Shown piece by piece: positions 26,656 to 36,200 of a stretch of DNA of 58,811 nucleotides; the stretch's first letter is position 1; each line of letters begins with the position of its first letter. Source of the DNA: Opitutia bacterium (GTDB lineage Bacteria > Verrucomicrobiota > Verrucomicrobiia > Opitutales > Seribacteraceae); assembly GCA_002716045.1 (NCBI GenBank), contig PAZC01000039.1, forward strand, positions 29,777 to 88,587. Reading direction: 5' to 3'. The notes under the pieces were generated by a model, which was not told the origin of the DNA, searched no databases, and saw nothing but the letters and a program-made list of their open reading frames with translations. The translations under genes and the position numbers were made by a program.

Positions 26656-27588
26656 CTAATCATTGTTAATAATTTCAGACAATCGATTTAAAAAAGCAGC
26701 ACACATTGTACTATTTATATTTTTCTGATTGGAAGAAAGGCAGAACTTTAGTAATTTGCCGACAACAACTTCATTATTATCTGTTACGATCGGTTTCGAA
26801 ATAGGACTGGTGAAGGAAAGGCAGCAGGTTTCTGTAGATGGCAGAATAAAGAATGAATTCATACCATCAGCCCCAAGGTTATATATTGTGAAGGTAGGCT
26901 GATTAAAATTCACTTCCTCCAATTTACCATTACGTATAGCATGTATTATCCTTTTAGTTTCCGAAGATAATAAATTAATATTTTTCGCACTGGCAATAGG
27001 TAGCACGGGATAATGGGATACAGCTTCCGTATTCACACAAAAAGCTAAATTGATACTTTCATAAACAACATTATTTAAGCAGTTTATTTCAGGAATATCT
27101 TTTAATGCCATTATAACTGCATACATTATAATATCATTACTGGTAATATTTTCATCTCCATCATTGTTACAGTTCTTTTTTTTCGCCAAAATACCTTCAT
27201 AATCAATTTCTTTAGTCACAAAAATATAATCATCACGATTACATATGGTTACTCGTTTATCTAAATCTTGAAAATCAACATTGTCTTTTTCTCCTTCCCC
27301 GATTATATTATCATTTGTCTTAATATTCTCTGATAAAATTTCTTTTTTTTCATTTTCAACAACAATAGCGATGGTCGTACCGATTGATACAACTTCATCT
27401 TCTTTTATTAGAAATTCTTTAATTATGCCTTCAACTGTACTCATTATTGGCATTATAACGCTACCGGTTTCAACTTCAGCGATTGCTTCTCCTTTCATCA
27501 ATGTTTCACCAATTGATTTCAGCCATCCTTTCATAGTGGCTTGATGCATTGCATCACTAAGTTTAGGTAATATTATATTATGTGTCAC
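26656..27588 (-). CDS. Degenerate lipoyl/E2 acyltransferase-like protein
   Basis: The 310-residue product has the plan of a 2-oxoacid dehydrogenase E2 subunit but lacks its working residues. Residues 4-78 align with a lipoyl domain (ILPKLSDAM, MKGEAIAEVET). The modified lysine of ETDKA is replaced in ETGSV, with Ser43 at the lysine position. No peripheral subunit-binding domain is recognisable. Residues 120-310 resemble the catalytic domain (PTFTIYNLGADGMNSF, GKLLKFCLS), but the DHRxxDG motif reads NQKNINS: Gln288 for His and Asn292 for Asp. The gene is strongly AT-rich and starts with GTG. It is either a decaying gene that keeps its frame or a pseudoenzyme with another role. No E1 or E3 genes are nearby. 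Confidence 0.7.
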   Translation of the reverse strand: MTHNIILPKLSDAMHQATMKGWLKSIGETLMKGEAIAEVETGSVIMPIMSTVEGIIKEFLIKEDEVVSIGTTIAIVVENEKKEILSENIKTNDNIIGEGEKDNVDFQDLDKRVTICNRDDYIFVTKEIDYEGILAKKKNCNNDGDENITSNDIIMYAVIMALKDIPEINCLNNVVYESINLAFCVNTEAVSHYPVLPIASAKNINLLSSETKRIIHAIRNGKLEEVNFNQPTFTIYNLGADGMNSFFILPSTETCCLSFTSPISKPIVTDNNEVVVGKLLKFCLSSNQKNINSTMCAAFLNRLSEIINND

Positions 27589-27626
27589 AGATTGCTACGA
27601 TTCGATATTCTTTAAAAAAACTACAA

Positions 27627-28172
27627 TCAGGGCTTTCTCATTGCCCAATCTCCACTTTCTTCTACTTGTACTTTTAAATTTTTTGGATCTGAGCAATCTG
27701 CTCGCACCACTGCAAATCCAGATTCACTGTAATTGTCAAATAATGGCCATATCAGTGTTTGGTCACTCGGGGGTATATCCAACGTTTCTATCAACGACCT
27801 TTGAAAGAATTCAAATTTACCTTCATCTCCATCAATCGGCAAATAGTTCAATGATTTATTGCAATTGAAGAGGAACATTAGCCAATGTCCTGCATTTTCA
27901 TAATTCTTTTCTGAAACACAGGCAAATAGGTGAAGGTCGGTTTCAATTATTTGGAAACCCGTTTCTTCATTTGTTTCCCTAATGGCACATTCGAAGGGTG
28001 ATTCACCTTTATCTCCTTCAAGCTTCCCTCCTTTTGGACTCCATTTCCCTTCATTTGGTGACTTGCTACGCTTTAGCATTAGTAATTCACCCTTTTGGTT
28101 TCGCAGGAAAATCAAAGTGGAAATTTTCAATGGCAATGAATCAGTGCTAAACTCTGCATTGCTTGCTGTCAT
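27627..28172 (-). CDS. NUDIX hydrolase
   Basis: The 181-residue protein has a NUDIX fold with a recognisable box: GGKLEGDKGE, then SPFECAIRETNEETGF, matching E-x7-RE-x2-EE-x-G. The spacing between the first glycine and first glutamate is about two residues longer than in the consensus. The N-terminal strand (LIFLRNQKGELLMLKRS) and a C-terminal acidic region are typical. Such enzymes hydrolyse nucleoside diphosphates linked to other groups; the substrate cannot be deduced. The gene lies 38 bases upstream of the E2-like gene on the same strand and is also AT-rich. Confidence 0.85.
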   Translation of the reverse strand: MTASNAEFSTDSLPLKISTLIFLRNQKGELLMLKRSKSPNEGKWSPKGGKLEGDKGESPFECAIRETNEETGFQIIETDLHLFACVSEKNYENAGHWLMFLFNCNKSLNYLPIDGDEGKFEFFQRSLIETLDIPPSDQTLIWPLFDNYSESGFAVVRADCSDPKNLKVQVEESGDWAMRKP

Positions 28173-28266
28173 GTTATAAAACTTTGTAAAATTAGATTGG
28201 CGTTGAAGGATGTTCCCTTTTTATAAAGGTTTGAGTTTTAAGCCTCGTCCACATAACAAGCAACTC

Positions 28267-28899
28267 ATGAGAATTTACCTCCTAGCATTATCTCTATCTT
28301 TGTTAACCCCAGTTTTTTCCGCTGACGACTATATTGATTTCCAGCGTCTTGACTTGATGAGTGACCAAAAGAAATGGTTGGTTGCCACCGTTCAATTCTC
28401 ACCCAAGGAGCACCCCAACCCCAAAGAGGCACTCAACGAAAAATTTATAGATGACGTAAAGGTATCTATTCACCTTTGCTTCAAAAATGTCACTCGAGAA
28501 AAAAAAATATTTAGAGATACGCGACGCAGACCTGAGCTTCCTGAACTGTTGGATTATTATCATGCGGAAGTTGAAATTCCGACTATCGAGGTGGATGGCA
28601 GACCGAAGAGCTTGTCTTTCTTGTTTCCTTTGGAAATAGCCAAAAGAGACGGCTTCGATCGTGTGCAAAAACCATTTGGTTACGTAGTGGAAATCTCAAT
28701 AGGTGATACCCCCTTGGAGTTAGAGGAACCAATTGTTTGTGAAATTTCCAAGCAAGAGAATGTTCTTAAAAGCTTCAAGGATCAGGCTTTGTCTAAATCC
28801 ACTAAAAACGAAGGCCTTCTATTGCCCGCCCATCTCGTGGATATCTCATATATGGGGAGATTGGAGAATGCACCTGCGGTGAAGTTCCCAGAGCCCTAA
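28267..28899 (+). CDS. Secreted protein upstream of the pilus-like operon (possible Amuc_1102 counterpart)
   Basis: The frame opens at 28210, but the ATG at 28267 begins a classic signal peptide (cleavage near VFSA-D), giving 210 residues. The mature protein is beta-rich, with a C-terminal tail ending YMGRLENAPAVKFPEP. I see no enzymatic motif. In Akkermansia the pilus-like cluster begins with Amuc_1102, a secreted beta-rich protein of about this size. Position and size suggest equivalence, but I cannot show homology. The gap to the PilM-like gene is 90 bases. Confidence 0.6.
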   Translation: MRIYLLALSLSLLTPVFSADDYIDFQRLDLMSDQKKWLVATVQFSPKEHPNPKEALNEKFIDDVKVSIHLCFKNVTREKKIFRDTRRRPELPELLDYYHAEVEIPTIEVDGRPKSLSFLFPLEIAKRDGFDRVQKPFGYVVEISIGDTPLELEEPIVCEISKQENVLKSFKDQALSKSTKNEGLLLPAHLVDISYMGRLENAPAVKFPEP

Positions 28900-28989
28900 A
28901 ATAAATAATGATTCACCTTGCCCTTACTTCCGTCGCAAGAGCGTCGGCTTATTAGCATTTTTTGCACTTAACATCACGGATTCCCTTAG

Positions 28990-30783
28990 ATGAAAGCCTC
29001 TCCAACCTTGATCGTTAATTGTGGCGTTAGCCATGTTTCGGCAAGTGTATTTACATCCGGAGAGGATGGGATTCTGCGACTGGAAGAAGTCCGCTTTGCT
29101 CAACTAACCCATGATCTATCCAACGAGGATGAATGGCTCGGTGGAGTTGAGACTGGGCTCAAGGAACTAAAAAGTACCTATGGTATGGGTGGAGAAACCC
29201 ATTTTATCCTCCCAGGTAGCCTCTTGCTAACTAAAACAATTAGGGTTCCCCATGTGGAGGAGGCCAAGCAAGACCAAATTGTAACCTTCGAGCTGCAGCA
29301 AAAAATGCCCTATCCCTTGACCGAATTGGTTTGGGGCTATCAGGTGGTCGAGGATGATGGTGTGGAGCAAGAGGTATTAGCTGCCGCCGTCCGCCCCGCC
29401 ATTGCCGAAGCTTTTTGCGAAAGAGTCGATGCCATCGGCTTCAGGCCGGTTGAGCTCAGTGCAGCGTCCATTTTGGATTACAATGCAATGCGACATTCGC
29501 ACATTGATTTGAAGGACGGAGAAATGTTGGTGATTAACGTGGGGGCGAAATCCAGCAACCTGCTTTTTATTAATCCGGGCGGCTTTCTAATTCGAAACAT
29601 TGGCTTGGGTGGCAATTCATTGACACAGCACATGGCTGATAATCTGGGTGTTTCATTTGTTAAGGCCGAGGACATTAAGATCAGTTATTTCAGTGGAAAA
29701 ACGACATTTGCCGCTGATGATCCTGGCGTTGCTATCATGCAAAAAAACGCCAGCCAGTTCATGACTCGCTTAAGTCAGGAGGTGACTCGGTCAGTTGTCA
29801 CTTACAAACGCCTTAAAAAAGGAAAAGCACCATCGCGGGTTTTTCTCACGGGACGGGGCGCCCTGCTTCCGGGTCTACCTGAATATTTAAGTGAAACCCA
29901 AAGCCTTTCGGTTGATTATTTCGATCCTTTGCGCGCAATTCGTGTGAGCGAATCCGTGACGGAAGAAATGCTTCAAGAGGCTGTTTTCATGTTAAGTGAA
30001 GTGGTTGGTGAAGCTGGGCGCCAATTCGATAAAGATGCTACCGGCGTCCTCAAAGGCATTGATTTGTTGCCGCGTGACAAAAAGCTGCAAATGGGCTTCC
30101 GCCACAAGAGATGGTTTCTGTTAGCCGCTGCCGCTTTTGCCTCATCGATTCCACTGACTGGCTTATTGGACAACCTGTCTAGCCTTAAAAGCGTTGAGCA
30201 AGAAACTCAGGAGTGGGAAGGCTGGGTTAGCAAAGCCAGAAAAGAGACTCAATCTCGTGATATTGACGAAGAGGAGTTGGCCTTTGCCCAAGAATTGAAC
30301 AATGCCTTGGCTCAAGACACACAACCTTTTAGAGAAATGCTCGCAGCATCTCATAACTGGTTGGAGCTTTTGGCTGACCTACAGACGCGTTTGGACAAAG
30401 TTGGCCATGTTTGGATAGATGACCTTTCTGTCGAGCGAACCAATAAAACTGTTGGAAACCGACCACAAACAACAGCCGGTACGGCAACTGAAAACCTGCA
30501 ATACCGGTTAAAGATATCCGGTCGTTTTCTAGTTCCTGTGCCTGGAGTTGATTTTGTTCCGCCAGATGAAGAATCGCCCAATCCGGCATCGGTTTCCATC
30601 GACAAGTTAATCGCCCTTAATCGTGACCGCCTTCAAGCACTGACCGAGGCAATTCAGGAGTGTGAATTCGTAGAGAAAATCGAAAATGAGAATTCTGAAA
30701 TCCAGAGACGCGGGGACCTTCAGAATCGCCGCTTTACTTTCTTTGAATACACCATTTTAACCAATCCAAACCGCCCCCTCTAG
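28990..30783 (+). CDS. PilM-like protein with PilN-like C-terminal part (Amuc_1101 type)
   Basis: The 597-residue protein starts with an actin-like ATPase fold of the PilM/FtsA type (about 1-345). Visible pieces include NCGVSHVSASVF, the PilM phrase QIVTFELQQKMPYPL and the phosphate-loop-like NVGAKSSNLLF. At about 374-394 a single membrane helix appears (RWFLLAAAAFASS), followed by a coiled-coil and periplasmic domain resembling PilN. PilM and PilN are separate proteins in classic type IV pilus systems, so this is a fused form. It is the first of four tightly spaced genes, and the next ATG follows its stop after one base. The role in pilus or secretion-platform assembly is inferred from this arrangement. 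Confidence 0.8.
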   Translation: MKASPTLIVNCGVSHVSASVFTSGEDGILRLEEVRFAQLTHDLSNEDEWLGGVETGLKELKSTYGMGGETHFILPGSLLLTKTIRVPHVEEAKQDQIVTFELQQKMPYPLTELVWGYQVVEDDGVEQEVLAAAVRPAIAEAFCERVDAIGFRPVELSAASILDYNAMRHSHIDLKDGEMLVINVGAKSSNLLFINPGGFLIRNIGLGGNSLTQHMADNLGVSFVKAEDIKISYFSGKTTFAADDPGVAIMQKNASQFMTRLSQEVTRSVVTYKRLKKGKAPSRVFLTGRGALLPGLPEYLSETQSLSVDYFDPLRAIRVSESVTEEMLQEAVFMLSEVVGEAGRQFDKDATGVLKGIDLLPRDKKLQMGFRHKRWFLLAAAAFASSIPLTGLLDNLSSLKSVEQETQEWEGWVSKARKETQSRDIDEEELAFAQELNNALAQDTQPFREMLAASHNWLELLADLQTRLDKVGHVWIDDLSVERTNKTVGNRPQTTAGTATENLQYRLKISGRFLVPVPGVDFVPPDEESPNPASVSIDKLIALNRDRLQALTEAIQECEFVEKIENENSEIQRRGDLQNRRFTFFEYTILTNPNRPL

Positions 30784-30784
30784 G

Positions 30785-31915
30785 ATGCTGACTTTTCTTA
30801 AGGAAAACATCATGTTTTTCTCCTTTTTGGGGATGTTTGTGGCTATCTATATTACTTTGTCGATTTACTCTTGTGGTTTGGAAGGGAATTTAAAGGTGGA
30901 AGAAGCAAAGCGTACAGCCTTGCGCAATGAATTGCAGGACGAACTTGATCGCCAAGCTAATTTTAATGATGTGGCTGAAAATCTCAAGGTTGCTCAACAA
31001 GACAGCAAAGACCTCGCCAATTCTCGCAAGGCGGAATTAAGTGCCCTTCGAACCATATTGAGCAAAGAAGGCATCTTGGCTGACGCTGACCGGAAAAGTT
31101 CTCAAGACGTGAACAGCGACCTGCAGCGTTTCATTCGTTTGTATCGTGAAAAACTGACCCAAAAAGGCATTAAGGTGAAGGGTTCCACCTTTGGTGATTC
31201 CTCGCTTGGTTTCCCCGCAGAAGGCGATGGAAAACAGGAAAGTTTTGGATTTGCCAAATATGATGGGCAGTGGCCCAGCTTCGAGGTTTCCGAAGCAAGG
31301 GAAATTTATAAACAAAAACAAATCATTCTCCGACTGCTGGATTTGCTTATTCAGGCCAAGGGCAGTAACGCCGCTCAACCGCTCGAATTGTTATCAGTAA
31401 AGAGAGAATTAGTTGGAGAAGAAGATTCCAAAAGAAGAGACCGTGACACTTTGGCTACCGAGTCATTGGGCGATTCGTTGGTAGAGCAACCAGGTAAAAT
31501 CCAAACTTATGCCTTTCGCATTGAATTGGTGGCCCGCACAACCACTTTGCGCCAATTCATCACGTTGCTTGAACCTCCATTTATCGTAAGTGACGTAGAG
31601 GTGCACCGGGCGCAATCCGCTACCAATGAATTTGCTCCGAGTGATGGCCTTTTTCCGCCCGAAGAAGAAGTTACCACCTCGATTCCAATTATTGTCGACG
31701 TTGATTCCCGCTTCGTTGTCACAATAGAATATCTAATTGGCGTCCAAGCAGACCCGACGCAGTTCTTGAAGACCTATTATAGCCAAAAGGACGAGGAGGG
31801 CAACTTGAAGCCGCCGCCTCAAACCACAGCGGATTTTTTGTCGAAGCATGTCTTTAACATGGAAGCCGAAGCATTTGGGGAGATTCTTGATTCCATCTAT
31901 AAAAAGGAAGAGTAG
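30785..31915 (+). CDS. Inner-membrane PilO-like protein (Amuc_1100 type)
   Basis: The 376-residue protein has a short N terminus, one membrane helix (about residues 10-29) and a coiled coil (about 32-80). The periplasmic part then forms alternating helices and strands, like the ferredoxin-like modules of PilO. Its place between the PilM-like and secretin genes matches Amuc_1100, the Akkermansia outer-surface protein that signals through TLR2. The acidic linker (DGLFPPEEEVTT) is unusual. Pairwise similarity to Amuc_1100 cannot be tested here; the call rests on topology, length and gene order. Confidence 0.72.
   Translation: MLTFLKENIMFFSFLGMFVAIYITLSIYSCGLEGNLKVEEAKRTALRNELQDELDRQANFNDVAENLKVAQQDSKDLANSRKAELSALRTILSKEGILADADRKSSQDVNSDLQRFIRLYREKLTQKGIKVKGSTFGDSSLGFPAEGDGKQESFGFAKYDGQWPSFEVSEAREIYKQKQIILRLLDLLIQAKGSNAAQPLELLSVKRELVGEEDSKRRDRDTLATESLGDSLVEQPGKIQTYAFRIELVARTTTLRQFITLLEPPFIVSDVEVHRAQSATNEFAPSDGLFPPEEEVTTSIPIIVDVDSRFVVTIEYLIGVQADPTQFLKTYYSQKDEEGNLKPPPQTTADFLSKHVFNMEAEAFGEILDSIYKKEE
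31905..31910 (+). promoter_or_regulatory. Shine-Dalgarno site favouring the TTG start at 31921
   Basis: AGGAAG lies ten bases before the TTG at 31921 but 31 bases before the first in-frame ATG at 31942. The spacing favours the TTG as the start of the Amuc_1099-like gene. Confidence 0.5.
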
Positions 31916-31920
31916 CGACA

Positions 31921-33210
31921 TTGCTTACCACCGTGCCGCCAATGCAATTCTTGAAGCAATATTACGATAAAGTCGCCTTTGGGCTAGGCATAGTCTTGTG
32001 CCTTGTTTTTTGGGTGAAATTCCTACTTTCCGATGGCAATATCGAAAGTCTGGGACCGCGTCCTCAATCAACTGCGTTTGTCATTGATATGAGGGCTTCG
32101 GACAATAACGCCAGCCTCGTCCATTTTGAAACCACGAATCCTCATGGCTTGATGCCAGGAGATTTCATTGAAATCGTTGGTGCAGTGCCTGAATCCTTCA
32201 ATCGGAAATATCTCGTGCAGGAAATTCTTTTCCCCGAAGAATATGAAGATGTCACGGTGACCCGGCATGATGGAACTGATTTGGCAGGTTTTTTCAAAGA
32301 AGCCCGGGGCAAATTAGCAACTAATGCCGAACTGGCCAAAGTGAAAATTACAGTTGAGGTAGATGGCAGCGCAGTAACTGTTTCCGGAGATGCAATCAAG
32401 AGCATGAATGGCTCTCGCATGGCACTTTTTGCCTTGGATGGAAATCAAACGGCAAACGATCTCGGGGGACAACTTTCTCTAGTTTGCTACCAACGCCAAC
32501 ATCAAGACCGTATAACCCAATCACGCCAAAGTTGGATAGCCCCAATTACTGGGGACGACAACGTTTCATACGATCTTTTTACGCCGCCGAGAATCTTTGT
32601 CGTAGGAGGCAAGCTATCACCTGAGCCACCCAAGGCTCCCGAGGTGATAAAGGAAAAGGAGGCCTTTGGGGTAAAGTTAATCGCCTTCGACAATACGCCC
32701 TATCGATTCAATATCAGGAGTTGGGGAGCAGATCCTTTGTTATACGATCAAAATATCAAGCGGAATGTCATCGTGAAGGTAGGACAAACCTACAAGCAAG
32801 GGAAAAACTGGATCATGCCGACGACAGAGGAGGATCCGGACAAAATTATTAAAATCACAGATTTTGAAGTAGAGTCCATAAGGGACCCTAAAAGTGGAGG
32901 TACGCGAAATGTTGCGACTTTGAAGGTTTTTGACTTCGGTTTGCGCAAGGAAATTAGCATGACAAACCTCGCCCCGACCATGGCCGGACAATTAATTATT
33001 AAGGTAAGTTCGACTCTTCCCGACACATTGGGCGAAACCAAAGATTTGACTGAGAGTTCCAGTGAATTTTTCCTCGGTGGAAAGGAGTATCGCATTTTGA
33101 AGATTGACCCTGCGAACCGTAACCTCTTACTGGAAAAGCTTACGGACAATCCAAATGATGTACGAGAAGTCCAGCGCTTGGAATTAACCGCCCCCACACC
33201 AAACCCATGA
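31921..33210 (+). CDS. Single-pass membrane protein of the pilus-like operon (Amuc_1099 type)
   Basis: The 429-residue protein has one N-terminal membrane helix (about residues 18-36, FGLGIVLCLVFWVKFLL) and a large periplasmic region made mainly of beta strands. I recognise no catalytic motif. Its position between the Amuc_1100-like and secretin genes matches Amuc_1099. The likely start is TTG 31921, supported by AGGAAG; an ATG at 31942 is the alternative. Its last four bases (ATGA) overlap the secretin start, so expression of the two is probably coupled. It may connect the inner-membrane platform to the secretin, as PilP does in other systems; this is inference. Confidence 0.68.
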   Translation: MLTTVPPMQFLKQYYDKVAFGLGIVLCLVFWVKFLLSDGNIESLGPRPQSTAFVIDMRASDNNASLVHFETTNPHGLMPGDFIEIVGAVPESFNRKYLVQEILFPEEYEDVTVTRHDGTDLAGFFKEARGKLATNAELAKVKITVEVDGSAVTVSGDAIKSMNGSRMALFALDGNQTANDLGGQLSLVCYQRQHQDRITQSRQSWIAPITGDDNVSYDLFTPPRIFVVGGKLSPEPPKAPEVIKEKEAFGVKLIAFDNTPYRFNIRSWGADPLLYDQNIKRNVIVKVGQTYKQGKNWIMPTTEEDPDKIIKITDFEVESIRDPKSGGTRNVATLKVFDFGLRKEISMTNLAPTMAGQLIIKVSSTLPDTLGETKDLTESSSEFFLGGKEYRILKIDPANRNLLLEKLTDNPNDVREVQRLELTAPTPNP

Positions 33211-36200
33211 CCGTTGCCCACCAATTGCGCATCCACCCCTATCTTGCTATTTTAGCTTTGGTAGGTCTGTTGCTAGGTTCTCTTGGCTTTGTGTTAGGTC
33301 AAGAAGAGCCTGCTTTGCCTCCCATTGGCGACTTGCCACTTCCTGACGGTGGTGCTCCGGGTTTGCCTGGTCTGCCTCCTCTTCCGAGTGATCCCGACAG
33401 CGATCCACTTATCGATCCTTTGGGAGGAGGGCTACCTCCTTTGCCTGAAGATCCAGTTATTGATCCAGTGATTCCTGAGCCTGCAGTCCCTGCGGTCGAT
33501 CCCCCCTTGGACCCTGTGGTTCCTGTCGACGAACCAGTTCAACCCGCCCTCCCCCCGCTCACTCCCGTAGATGAAGTGACGGATCCGCCACCGCCAACCC
33601 CGATTCCAGTTGACCCGGTCCCCGCAGATCCAGATCCATTAGCCCCGCCACCAACCTCAGCACTACTCCCTGATTTCATTACGGATAGCACTAACCTCAC
33701 AAAGTTGTTGAATCAAATAAGGGCGCTTATTCGCCGCAACGACCATACCGGAGCCCAAGCCTTGATCGAGTCTACCCTAAAGGATTTCGGTGATAAACGT
33801 GAATATGCCTTCTATGTTCGGCAAGTTCGTCGTGAGCAAAATAATTTGTGGTACGAAATGGCCCAAAAGGCCATGAAAGATAAAGAGTACGCCCTTGCCC
33901 GTAGATTGCTTGGACATTACCGCGAGGGCGTAAAACGTGAGATGGAGGACCGGCAACGAACAGGCCAGATCCAAGTAAAAGAAACAAAACAGGATGCCAC
34001 CTTGGTCGGAAAACTTGTGCGTGAACTAGATGAAGCAAAGAAAAAATTAGCAGAGGCGCGCGCCAAAGCGGGAGAACCCGAAACTGATTTGGCCCCCAAC
34101 TTTGATCAAATCATGGCAGCGGAGCGCCGCCAAAAGACAGAATTGACCCAAAAAGCTGAGAAACTGCTCCTAAAAGCTCAAAAGGATGCTGCTGACGGAC
34201 AATATGCAATCGCCCATAAGCAAGTGGACGAAGGTTTATCGATGTTGCCTCGAGATGTTTCTACCATCGCCATGATAAGTGATCTTTACAAAGAAAAGGA
34301 GCGCATTGTGTGGTTCCAGATCGGTGAAGCTATGCAAAAAGGACAGGTAGGTAGTGTGTCTCAGTTGATTGCTGCATATGAGCGCATCGAGGCTATGCGT
34401 CGGGATGAGGAAACCATAACACCTGGCATACCGTTGGAAGAACAAATAGATTTCGATGAATTGCAACGGAAGGAGCAGGAGCGGGTAAAGCGTCAGGTGG
34501 CGCGAGCGCGTCAATTGCTTGCCGAATCTCGTGGTTTTTTGGCCAAGAAAAAATATTCCGAAGCGGAGAAACGCCTCTTCAGCATTAGCAATAATCTTGA
34601 GCCCAACTACCAGACTTGGCCAATTATCCGGGAATCGGCCATGGAATTGAACCGCATCAATTTACTCAAAGCCGAGGATGCGCGAAAGCTAAAAAATTGG
34701 GATTTGGCCCGTGAATTCACTGAAAAATATAGGCAAAACCTTTTTCAGACTCGAAACCTTGTGGTCAATCCAAAGGAACCGGAACGTCCGGGACTTACCG
34801 ACAAGGAGCGCGACAAAGAAACCGAGAGAGCCAATCGTCTTGATGATAGAATAGAACGCGACATGAAAAATCCAGCCAGTCGCGACATCACGGAATTCAA
34901 GAAGGAGTGGCCCGAGGAGAAAGAAGCGGAACGCGAACTCTTGATGCAGGGACGGGTTCGTTTCCTTGCGGGAGATTTGACTGGGGCTGTTGAGGTGTAC
35001 CGCATGATCGAAACTCGATTTCCGGACAACAACGAAGCCAAATCAATGCTGCGCCGCATTTCGGAGTTAAGGGAGGCAAACAGTTACTTGGGATACCAAA
35101 AAACACGTGCCGAAATGTTTGAGTGGATTCGCTATGAATGGGAATTGCCAAAAGTGTTTGATCGGCAGGTGTCTGGACCAGGGGAAGTTGCCACAAGGGA
35201 AAGTCCCATTCAGGATAAATTAAAACGAATTGAAATTCCAGGCGTTAATTTCTTCAACACCAGTCTAGAGGAAGTAATAAACACCCTTATGTCGTTTTCT
35301 CGCCAAAACGATTTTGCCGAGGCTGATCCTGCCGCGAAAGGTGTTAATATTATACCTATGCTAGGTGGGGAAGCAGCCCCGAGCGTCACCATCCAGCTCA
35401 ACAAAATGACACTCGAGAAAATGCTCGATTTCATTACCGAAATGGTAGGTTGGACCTATGAGGTGCGAGACGATGCCGTTGTCGTATCCAAGGCCGGTGG
35501 GGACAATGCGAATGTGCGTGGCCTCGAAATTGAATTCTTCGAAGTATCACAAGGCACCATCCAGCGAATGACCGGTGGGGCTGCCGGAGGCGGAGGCGGA
35601 GGCGGAGCTCCCGATCCCTTTAATCCAGGCGGTGGCGGAGGCGGTGCCGGTGACGACCAAGCCGAGAAAATCAAGCAATTCTTAATCAATGCCGGAATTG
35701 AATTCGATGAGCAAAAAGGACACAAGTTCGTATTCGACGGCTTTCAGATCATTGCCACGAATACACGCCGCAACCTGGACAAACTGACTCGCTTGTTGAC
35801 CAAACTCGACAAAGACTCAAGCCAGCAAGTGGAAATCGAAACCAAGTTCATCGAGGTGCAACAAGGTGCGATGGAAGAGATTAGTTTTGATTGGAACCTT
35901 AATTGGGGAAACGCAACCCCTTTGTTTGATCCAAGAACAGGACTGCCCCAGATCGACAGCAATGGTGATGTTATCATGCGGTTTGATAAAAATCTCATAG
36001 GGAACACCCGTACCTTGGCCCGCGCGCACTCAGCGGGCGAAGGGGCAACCGGCAGCGATACAACCATTACTTTCCCCAACAACCCATCCGGCAATCAAAT
36101 TTTCCCGAACCCTCCTCCCAGTTTACCTCGTCAGATTAGTGTTGGCACTGGAGTGAAACCATTGGTCGACCTGACTGGTACAAGCGTACTTTCTGGCGGC

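Noticed and set aside
27627-28172. Whether the non-consensus spacing in the NUDIX box makes it a pseudogene
   Set aside because: The key RE-x2-EE-x-G residues are intact and small insertions before the first Glu occur in the family.
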